64,000 bases of DNA, taken from Nemania diffusa. Its lineage: Eukaryota > Ascomycota > Sordariomycetes > Xylariales > Xylariaceae. The stretch lies in contig JBBPUQ010000008.1 in assembly GCA_038501195.1 (NCBI GenBank), forward strand, positions 3,482,501-3,546,500, written 5' to 3'. Below, in pieces: positions 52,728 to 64,000 of this stretch (position 1 is its first letter; every line of letters begins with the position of its first letter). The translations under genes and the position numbers were made by a program. The notes beneath the pieces were generated by a model, which ran no database searches, was not told where the DNA came from, and saw only the letters and a list, made by a program, of their open reading frames with translations.

Positions 52728-55700
52728 TATTGCTATATAAAAAAAAAAATTGTTATTTTTAACAACTATATATAATATTTGTTAATTTTGCTTTTTTAAA
52801 TGTTTTTAAATTTTTTAAGCTTTTTTAATTTAAAAAATTAAATATTTTTTTTTTTAAATTTAATATTTTTTAATTAATACTTTAATATTATAAAATTATT
52901 ACTTTAATTATTATTAATTATTTTTATATTTATAGTTTTTTTATTTAATTAAATAATTAAACTTGTTTTTAAATTTATTTATTTAATTTTTTAAAATAAT
53001 TTTAATTTTAAATAAATTACTTTTTTTGTTAAAGTTTTATTTGTTATAAATAAACTTTAATATAAAAATTTTATAATAAAACAGGTTTTTTTTTTATATT
53101 AAATAACAAATATATAATAAAAATAATTAAATATATATTAAAAGTTTTTAAAAAATTTAATTTATATATTAATTAATTAATTTTTTATTTAATTTTTTAT
53201 AGTTTAATTTACTATTATAAATATTTTTTAAAAAGTTTATTAAATAAATAATAACTATTATAAAATTTTAAATAAACTTTATTGTTAATTTTAAATTTTA
53301 TTAATTTATATTTATTATTGTAATAATATTTTATTTATATTACTATAAAATTTATAGTTAGTTTTATATTTTTATAAAAATATTGTTTTATAAAATAAAT
53401 ATTTTTAGCTATATTATTTTTTTGATTTATTTAAATTAAAATATTATTTAATTTTAAAAGTTAAAAATTAAATAACTATTTATATATAAATAATTTAATT
53501 AAATTAAAATATATATTATTTAAATTTTATTATAATATAAATAATATATTTATTTAGTTTTTTTTAAAATATATAAATATATAATATTAAATAGTTATTT
53601 TTATAATTTAGTTTTTTTTTTTAACAAGTTATTATTTTAAAAGTAATATATTATAGTTATAAATAATTTTATTTTAAAACTTTTTTATAATTTTTTTTAA
53701 AACTATAATATAAATTTTTAGTTATAATTAAAAATAATATTACTAAATACTTTTTAATTAGTTAATAAAAGTTGCTTAATTAATATTATAGTTTAATATA
53801 TAACTATATATATTATATATTTAAAAATATAAAATATATATTTAAATATAATATAAATTATAAATATTAATATATTATAGTTTAAAAATTTATTTAAATA
53901 TTATAAAGTAATAATTATTAAAACTTTAAATAATTTTATAATAAAGTTTATAATAATAATTTTTATTAGTTTTATATTTTTTAATTAAATAAATTAATAG
54001 TTTTTTAAAAGTTTTTTTTTATTTATATTATATATTTTATATTTATTATAAAACTTTAAATATATTTAAACTTGTTTTATTTTAAATATAATTATATATA
54101 GTTTAAGTTTTATTATTATATATTTATATTTAAAATAATATTTATTGTTATATATTATATTTAAAAATTTATTAATTTGTTTTTTTAAAATATATAGTTT
54201 ATACTTTTGTTTATAATTTATATTATATAATAATTTATTAATTATAACAAATAAATAGCTAAAACATAAAAAGTTTGTAATATTTTTGTTATTTTTATAA
54301 ATAATTTTTAAAATTTTATAATATTTAAAATTTTTATTATAATTAGCTATAAATTTAAACTTAATTTTTTTGTTTATAATTGTTTTAAATATTATAAATT
54401 ATATTTAGTTAAAAATTAAATTTTTAATAAATTGTTAAATTTTACTTTTAATATTTATTAAATTAATAAAGTTTTATAACTAGTTTAATATATTAAAAAT
54501 AAAGTTAAAACATTTAAATAAATAATATATTTATAATTTATATTATAATAAATAAATTAATATATTTATTAAATATTTATTAATATAATTTATTAAATTT
54601 ATATTTAAATTAATTTAGTTTAAAATATTTTTAATAAAATAATAGTTTATAAATATAATTATTAAATTATATAATATTTTTATTATAGTTTTTAAATGTT
54701 TATATATTTATATAATATAAACTATTTTTATTTTTAAAAAACTATAGTATATTTTTAATTAAAATATAAAATAACTAAAAAATATAATTAAAAATATTTA
54801 AATATTAAATATAATTAAATTAAACTTTTATATATATTTATTTTTTAAATAAATTATTATTATATTAAACTTTTGTTTAAAAAAAATATTTATTTATATA
54901 AACAAAGTTTTAACTAAGTTATAATAATATAACATTATATTATTATAAATTAATGTTTATATTACTTTAAAAAATTTTAGTTTTGTTTTTATAAATTTAA
55001 AAAATATTAATTTATAATATATTTAATATTTATTAAAATTATTATTTATAACTTTATTTATTTAATATTTTTAATTTAATAGTTTAGTTTTTTTTTTTTA
55101 TAATAGCTTTATATACTAAATATAATAAAAAAATAAAATATATAAAAATTTATTATTGTTTAAATATTGTTTTAAAACTTTTAATTAGTTTAAAAACTTA
55201 AAGTTTTAAAAAATAGTTAGCTTTTTTTTAATTATAAATATATTAAAAATATTTATTTAAAAGTTTAAAAATTTTATAAAAAAATATATAATAAATAATT
55301 TTTTAAATAATAATAAAATCTTTTTTTTTTAAAACAATATAAATATATTTTACAAATATTATAAATATTTAATTTTAATAATTAAAAAAATTATAATATT
55401 ATTAATAAAAATATAACAAAAGTTTTAATATAATTATAATAATTTATTTATAAACTTTTAAATATAAATAAAAAAATTTTAAAAGTTTATTAAAGCTATA
55501 ATAAATTATTTTAATTTTTTAAAGTTAATTATAATAAATTTATTATAATGTTTTAAATAAATTATAAATTAATAAAAAAATAATATAATATTAATTATTA
55601 TAATATATTTTTTATTTTAAATTAATAAAATAATTTTAAATTATAATAGCAAAAAGTAACTATTAAATATTATAATTTTATTTAAAGTTTATAAATTAAT

Positions 55701-58700
55701 AATTAAATAAAAATAAATTTTTTTTTTTTTTATATTTAAACTATAAAAATAAAATAAACAAAAAAAAATAGTTTGTTTATTTATTTTATATAACTTTATT
55801 TATAAAATCAATTAAAAATAATTTTTACTATTTTTTAATTTTAAATATTAAAAAAATATATATATAAGTTTAATTTTATATTTTATTAATTATTTATTAA
55901 TAAAATTTATATTTAGTTTTTTTTTAAAATATTAATAATATTTTAGTTTTTTTAAATTTTAAATATATTTTTTAATAACTATAAAATTTTTTTAACTATA
56001 ATATTATTATTTATATAAATAAACTATTTGTTTCAAACTTTAACTTTTTTTTTTTTAAAAAACTTTTTAATTTTTAAAATAAAAATTATTTTTAAAATTT
56101 TAAACTTAAACTTTTTTATATTAGCTTTTTTTAATAAAAAAAATATATTTAATAGTTATTTATTTATAGCAGTTTATATTATATTATAAACTATATTATT
56201 AATAAAATTTATAAAAAAAATTTTATATTGTTTTAATATATTAATTAATGTTAATATATTTTTAATATTTAATATAATATTAAAATTAGCTATAATATTA
56301 AAATTAATTAAATATATATTTAATATAATAGTTATAATAATAAAAATTATAATTAATAATTAATTTATATAATAAACATTAAATAATTTAAAATTGTTAA
56401 AAATATAAATATTTATTTTAATAATATTTATATTTATATTTTTTATATTAGTTATAACTAAAATTAATTTTTAACTAATAAATATTTAAAATATAGCAAT
56501 TTTAACTGCTATTAATTTTATAGCTATTATTACAGCTTTAAAATATTTTTTTTATATATTTTTTATTTTTAAATTATATTAACTTATATTTTTTTAAAAA
56601 TAGTTTTAATTTTTAATAATAAATTAGCAAATATTATTAATTTAAATATAATAAAACTAATTAATATTACTATACTATTTTTTTAAACTAATTTAAATAT
56701 AAAGTTTTTATTTAATAATAAAAACTTATAAATTATAAATATTTATATTAATAAATTTAATATAAATAATATTTTTTATATTAAAATAACTTTTTATATA
56801 TATAAATATATTTATAAATATATTTAAAAAAAAATTTTAAAGTTAAATATATTAGTAAAAGTTATTATATTAATATAATAGTTAATTTTAATTTTGCAAA
56901 AATTTAAAAATTTATTTTTAAGCAATAAAATCAGCTTAATATTATAATTTAATATTTAGTTCAACTTTTTAAATTTTATTAGTTTTAAAAACTTATATTT
57001 ATTATATTTTAATAAATAAAACTTAAATTTAATTTATTTTATATAATATATTTTTTTTTTATTTATATTTTTAAATTTGCTATTTTTTATTTTAACAATA
57101 TATTTAAATTAATTAAATAGTTTTTTAATAATAATAATATAGTTTATTTTTATATTTAAACAAATTATATAATTATTTTTATTAAACTTTTTTTTAATAA
57201 TAACTATAAAATATTAAAATATATTATTAATAGTTTAATATATTATTTTAAATTTATAAAATTATAAAAAAATGTATTATAATTTAAAAATAATAAGTTT
57301 ATTTTTTAAATTAATTATATTTTCAAAGTTATAATTAAATATAAAAAAAATAGCGTTTAAAATAAACAAAAAGTTTAACTGTTTAATATAAACTTTTAAA
57401 TAATAAAACAAACTATTTTTTATTAAAAATAATATATAATATTACTTATATATATATATAGTTAAATATATAAATAATATATATATAATTTATTTAAAAA
57501 TTCTTTTAGTATATTTTTATATATACTAGTTATATTTTTTAATTAAATTAAAAGTTTTATTATAGTATTTATATATAATATTATAATTAATTATAACAAA
57601 TGTTTTATTATTTAAACTTAAATTTAAATATAAAAAATTTAATAAAAAAATTAAAGCTTTTTTTTTTTTTTACATTATATAAACTTAAATTTTTTTTTTT
57701 TTTTTTAATATTTATTTTAATGTTTATTGCAATTATTTTTATATTTAAAGCTTTTTTTTTTTTATAAAAGTTTATTATTTTTATATTATAACTAAAAAAA
57801 TATTTAGTTTTTATTGTTTTGTTTATTTTTTTAATAATTATATTAATAAAAAAAAAACTTTTAAATAACTACTGCTATAATTAAAAGTTTTATTTTAATA
57901 ATATATAATATATATTTTATTAATATATTATTATTTTTAAAAAAATATAAATAGTTTTTAATATTTAAATTTATATATATATAAATAATTGTTATAACTT
58001 TATATTAATTATTATTACTTTTGTTAAAAGTTTTTATTACTTTAATATATTATAGCTTTTTTTAAATAAAATATATTATTGCTGCTTTATTATATAATAT
58101 ATTTTATAATATAAAAATATTTTAATTAAATTTTTTAATTATTATTATAAGCTATATTAAAAATTAATTAGTTAATTTTTTTAGTAATATATTTAATTTT
58201 TAAGTTTAAAAATTTATTTTAGTTTTTAGAATTAATTTAGTAATTTATTATAAAATTACTAATTTAGCTAAAAAAGTTTGTTATAAAACTAAAATTTAAT
58301 AAGTATTTTTTTTAATTAATTTTAAATTTTTTATAAAAAAGTTAAATTATTTAATAAAACAATATATATTAATAAAAATTAATTTATTATTATTAACAAC
58401 TATATTAATATTATTATAATTTTTATAATTAAGTTTAAATTAATTATTATTTATTTGTTTAAAATAATATTAATATTAAAAATTAATATTAATAAAGTTA
58501 AAAATATTATTTTATTTATTAAACTATAAAGTTAATATTTTTTTTATAAAATTAAAAAGTTATATAAATAAAAAAAATAATATATTGTTTTTATTATTAC
58601 TAAAGTTATAACTTAATAAATTATTGTTATTATTAATATTGTTTTTATTATTGTTATTAAAATTTTTTTTAAAATTAAAAGCTTTAAATAATTAATATTA

Positions 58701-60607
58701 AAATTTAAATATTTAATATTATTAATATTTATAACTATAAATTAAAAATTAAAACTAATATTAATATATAATAAAATATTATAATAAACTATTATATAAA
58801 ATATTTTTATATAATTTATTAAATAATTTTTTTATAAATAGTTGTAATTTAATATTAAATTAAATAAAAAAAATAGCTATAATTAAAAAAAATATATTAT
58901 TTAATATTATAAATATATATTATATAAATATATTTATAATAACTATTGTTAAATTAATAAATTTTATTATTAGTATTAATAAAGTTTTAAAAAAATATTT
59001 TTTTAACATTTATATAACTATAAATTTTTTTATATTTGTTTTTAATATAAAAATTAATAATAAAATATATTTTATTTTTTAAAGTGTTTTTTATAATAAA
59101 AAGTTTATTTTTTTATAAAATTTATTTATAAACAAAAATAAAAGCTATATAAATATAAATAATATATATAAACTAGTAAAATTATTATAAATATAATTAA
59201 AACAATTAATAAAACTGTTATAATTTATAGTTAGTATTAATGTTTTAAAAATTAATTTAATTATTATTATAATAATATTTATAAAATTTATAATTATTTA
59301 TTATTAAATTATAAATTTTGTTATTATTGTTTATATATTATTTGTTACTATATTTATTATATTTTATAAAATAAAAATATTTTTTTTATTTGTTATATAT
59401 TTATATATTATATTAAATATTTTATTTATTTTATAGTTTTTTTTTTTTAACTATTAAATTTATTTTAAAAGTATTTTTAAATATAGCAATTATTACTAAA
59501 TGTTTAAAATATTATTTTTATTTTAATATTTATATTTTTATTTATTTTAAAATTAAACAATATATTATTTATAATTTATAACTTTTATTTTATATATAAT
59601 TATATATATAAAAGCTAAAACTTTTAAAATTTTTAAAATATTAAAATAATATTGCTATAAAATTTTAATTATAATTAAAAATTAAACTATTATAAAAGTT
59701 TTATTATATTAAATTTAATTAATTTTAATATAAAATTTTTAACAATAATAAACAAATAAAATTTTTTAATTATAAAAAAGCTTTTGTTTTTTTTTATAAA
59801 TATATTTTTTTTATATTTTTATTTAATATATATAACAAAAATATAATAAAATAATATAGCAAAATAAATAAAATAATTAAAAAATTATATTAATATAACA
59901 AAAAAATAAAACAAAAATATTTTTTAAAAATATAAAATATAATATAAATTTTATAAAAATATTTAATTATTAATTATTAATTAAACAAATATATATATAT
60001 AAATTAATAAATTTTACAAAATTATTTAATTAATAAAACAAATATATAACAATTTAAATTATATAAAAAAAATAAAAAAAAAATAATAAAGCTAAATTTA
60101 ACTATATATAATAAAATTTTAATATAATTATTATTATTTAAATATAAAATAAATTAATATTTAAAAAATTATTAATTAAAAATATTATAAATATTAGTTA
60201 TAACTAAATATAGTTAAAAAAAATTAGTATAGTTATTTTAATATATAAAAACATAAAAATATAAAAATAGTATAAAAATTTTTATATTAATTTATATTAA
60301 TTTGTAAAAATTTTAACAATAATTAATTGTTTAAAACAAAAAACTTGTTAAATTTAATTGATATTATATTTAAATAATAAAAATTTAATTTAAACAAAAT
60401 AATATATTGCTAAAAATATATATATTATTTAAAAAAATAAAAAACTTTGTTATAATATATATATTAAAATTAAAACGTTTAAATAATAAAAATTTAATTT
60501 AAACAAAATATTTTAAATAATATATTATAAATAATATATAATTTGCTAATAAAAAAAAAAAAACTAAAAATATAAAGTTATTTAATTATAAAACTTATTA
60601 TATTATT
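52728..60607. other. AT-converted sequence between two direct copies of repeat R
   Basis: This 7.9-kb stretch could be the interior of a further LTR element if copies 2 and 3 are its LTRs. No protein motif remains to test this. It also holds a small duplication: AATAATAAAAATTTAATTTA followed by AACAAAATA near 60,373 and again near 60,482. Confidence 0.4.
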
Positions 60608-60834
60608 TAATAAAGTTTATTATAAATAATATTTATATTTAAGTTTATAAAAATATAATATAAATTAAAAAAAATAAATTTGTAAAATTAAATTAAAAAA
60701 AAAAACTTAAAAGTTTTTTTTATTTATTTAATTTATTAATATAAAGTAGTTTTAAATAAAACTAATACTAAAAATATATATAAAATAGTTTTAAAAAATT
60801 TATTTTTTAAAACTTTTATATTTATTTATATTAA
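60608..60834 (+). repeat. Dispersed repeat R, copy 3
   Basis: It runs from AATAAAGTTTATTATAAAT to TTATATTAATT. It is the same length class as copy 1 and keeps both ATAAA(G/A)TAGTTTTAAA motifs, but the spacer is AT-converted (ACTAATACTAAAAATAT). It is in direct orientation to copy 2 at a distance of about 8.1 kb. Confidence 0.75.
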
Positions 60835-63800
60835 TTTTGTTTTAAAAATATATTTTTTAAATATTTATATAATTAATTTATATAAAACTATTAAAATTTT
60901 TTTTAAAAATTTAACAAATAAAATTTAAAAATATTTTTTTTATTATTATTAATAATTTTATAATATATTTTTATTATTAAATAATTTAATTAATAATTAA
61001 ATTAATTTATTTATTTAGTTTTTTTTATAAAATATATATTTAATTTTTTATTAAAAAGTTTAAATTTTATTAATATTTATTACTTTAATTAATTATTTTT
61101 TATTAAATTTAAAATATTTTTAAATTTTATTTATTAAACTTTTAAAAAAAGTTTTAATAGTTGTATATTTTTTTATAATTTAATTTTTTTTTATTAATTT
61201 AAATATTAACTTTTTTATTTTAGCTTTTTAATTAAATATTATTTTTATAATTTAATTAATTAATATTTTATATAAAAATAAATTTTTTAATAATTTATAT
61301 AATAATAATATTTATATTATATTTAATATTAATAATATTTTAAACTAGTTTTATTAAAAATAATTAATAAAAAACTATAATTTTTAATTTATTTATTAAT
61401 ATATAATTTTTATTTATTTAATAATTTATTTATAATTAATATAAAAAAAATTTAGTTTTATTTTATAAATTTAAAATAGCTTGTTTATAAATTTAGTTAT
61501 AAATTAAAAACTACAATTATTAATAAAACTTTTTAATTAATTATATATTAAATATAATATATTATAATATATTTTTATAATTTATTTTATAATTATTATA
61601 TTTTTATAAATTATAATTTATATAAATTTAAATAATTTATTAATTATATAAAATATTATATTATTTTTATTATTATTAAAAAAAAAATATTTAAAGTTTA
61701 TTATTATATATTGTTATATATATTTTAGTATTTTTAAAAGCTTTAACTTTTTTAATATTTTATTTTTTAACATTTTAACTATTTTATATAAATAATTTGT
61801 TATATATTAATTTATTTTTTTATAAACTTTAAATTATTAATATTTTTAAATTATTAAAACTTTTGTTTTATTTTTTTTAAATATATAATAATTAATTAAA
61901 TATATATTTTTTTTATTAATTTAATATATAAATAATTAATATTTAATATTATTAAATACTTTTTATATAATATTAAATTATTTAATATTATTTAATTTAA
62001 ATTTTAATTAATATAAGCTTTTTTTTTATATTTAATTAAACTTTTTATTAATTTTATTAATTTTTAAAACTAAATTAGTTAATAATATTTTAAAAATTGA
62101 TAAAAATATAATTTTATTTTTTAATATATATATTATTATAAACTTTTAAAAAGTTTTTTTTAAAAAAGTTATTCATTTAAATAAAGCTATAATTTTTTAT
62201 TTGTTTTTTTTTTTTTATATATATTTTTATACTTTTTAAAAGTTTTAAAAAAATATTAATAATAATATTTTTTAAACTTAAATAATATATAATTATAAAA
62301 TAATAATAATTTATAAATTTTGTTTATTTTATTTATTAAAAATTTAATACTTTTTTTATATTAAAATATTTTAAAACTATATAATTTATTAAAACTACAA
62401 AAAAGTATTATATATTAATAAACTTTGTTTTTTAATATAATATTTTTTTTATAATTATTAATATTTTTTTATTATATATTTTATAATGAAATTTTATATT
62501 AGAAAATATTTTTTAAAAAAAAGCTATTAATTTTTATAAATTTTTTAAATTATTTTTTTAAAATAATATATTTAATATTATAAAAAAAGTAATACAAAAT
62601 AAATATATTTATTAAAACTATTTATAAAGTTTTAAATATTTTTTAATATTTTAAAATTTATTAAAATATTATATTAATATATATAAAATTAATAAATAAT
62701 TTTATAATTTAATTATATTTTTTTATAAATTTTTTATTAAAATTACAAAAATTTAAAAATAATTATATTTTTTTAAAATGTACTTTTTTTTTTTATTATA
62801 AAATAAATTTTAATAATATATAATTTTTATTTTATATATTTTTATAATAAAATTTAAAAACTTAGTTTTTATTATATAAAACTTTTATTTTTTGAAATTA
62901 GTTTATAATTTAGCTTTTTTTAAACAAACTAATATTTTATTAATATAATATTTATATTTTAATTTATTATTAAAATAAATCAATATGTTATTAATATATA
63001 TTATATAAAAAACATTTAAATAATTTTTTAATATATTGTTTATATAATATTAAAATATTATAAATTTATTTATTAATTTAAACAAAAATATTTTAAATTA
63101 ATAAGCTTTATATTTTATTTAAAAAGTTAATAATAATTTTTTTTTTTAAACATTTAAATATAATAAAAAGTTTATTAAATATTTATTTTTATATAAACTT
63201 TAGTTTAAAATATTTTAATTAAAGTTTTATTAATTAAAAATAAATAATATTTATTGTTTTAAATAATCAATTTTAATTTTTTATAGTTTATATATAGCTA
63301 TAAAAAAAATTTTTTTTTTTTTAATAAATAAAACTAGTATTATTTATAGTACTATTATTAATTTAATAAAATTTTTTATTAAATTATTATTAATATATTT
63401 TTAATATATTTTTATTTTTTTAATAATATTTTATATAATATATTATATTTTAAAAAAGCTTTAAAAAATTTATTAATAATAATTTAATAATTAATATTTA
63501 AATAATATAAAAAAAAATTATTTAAAACTACTTTATTAAATATATTGAAATATTTATAATGTTTTTTAAATATTATATATAATATTATTTTTATTAACTT
63601 TTTTTTATTTTTTATTAATTTTTTATATTTTTTTTAAAAAATTATCTAATTTAATTTATATAATAAAATTATATTATATAAAATAATATCTTTTTATTTT
63701 ATTATTATATTAAATTTTATAATATTAATAATATTTATTTAAATTAATTAATATTTATTTTATTTAATTATATTTTTTTATAATTAATATAAATTATATT

Positions 63801-64000
63801 AATTATATTTTATTTTTACTTTATAGTTTTTATATTTCTTTTTTATAAAAAAAATATAAAAATTTAAGTTATTTTTATAAACTTTTTTTTATAATATATA
63901 CTTTATATATTATATTTTTTATTGTAAATAATTTTTGTTTGTATTAAAACTAATTTATAAAAGCTATAAAATTAAAATAAATAATTAAAAAATAATTAAA
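60835..64000. other. AT-converted sequence to the window end
   Basis: Homogeneous AT-rich DNA without open frames, repeats or RNA genes that I can recognise. The AT block continues past the window edge. Confidence 0.5.

Noticed and set aside
13980..64000. Mitochondrial DNA or a mitochondrial insertion
   Set aside because: The G+C is far below fungal mitochondrial DNA, no mitochondrial genes or tRNAs are seen, and the LTR pairs with transition-only differences fit RIP.

Overview
The window is nuclear DNA of a filamentous ascomycete (Pezizomycotina, most like a Sordariomycete). The evidence is short GT-AG introns with CTAAC-type branch sites, a HET-domain gene, a secreted esterase-like phytase gene, palindromic TAGGTACCTA/TACC intergenic repeats, and a huge AT block of the kind made by repeat-induced point mutation (RIP). 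The species cannot be fixed from the sequence.

Bases 1-13,787 are ordinary-composition, gene-poor DNA with three supported genes, all on the minus strand. They are a three-exon HET-domain (heterokaryon incompatibility) gene at 2,292-4,200, a seven-exon gene for a secreted esterase-like phytase-domain protein at 4,682-6,912, and an apparently single-exon gene at 12,400-13,383. The last encodes a membrane-anchored protein with a His...Asn-Cys papain-like (NlpC/P60, LRAT or PPPDE-like) signature and a glutamine-rich tail. I rebuilt the two spliced genes by hand; all splice phases close and both reading frames are intact. The 5.5 kb between 6,913 and 12,399 holds no convincing gene, only microsatellites, a small AT-rich patch, a multi-hairpin element and a broken coiled-coil reading frame.

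From about 14.0 kb to the end (about 50 kb) the DNA is extremely AT-rich (roughly 5-10% G+C in lines I counted) and has no credible gene. Despite the mutation, three pairs of direct repeats are still readable and sit one inside another: LTR A (14,076-14,259 and 35,264-35,447, 184 bp each), LTR B (19,088-19,390 and 32,780-33,082, 303 bp each) and LTR C (20,987-21,231 and 27,499-27,742, about 245 bp each). Subtracting the inner insertions gives own lengths of about 7.4, 7.2 and 6.8 kb, so this is a three-level nest of dead LTR retrotransposons. The A/T strand skew reverses at the B boundaries, suggesting that A lies on the plus strand and B and C on the minus strand. Just left of LTR A is a 290-bp array of partial copies of its 5' end, only lightly mutated, at the border between gene DNA and the AT block.

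Beyond 35.4 kb another dispersed repeat is present in three copies (48.4 kb minus, 52.5 kb and 60.6 kb plus), with a few short tandem duplications. The rest is AT-rich sequence in which I see no recoverable structure. The genes show no operon-like or pathway relationship. The window is best read as the edge of a gene-containing segment against a heterochromatin-like AT isochore.
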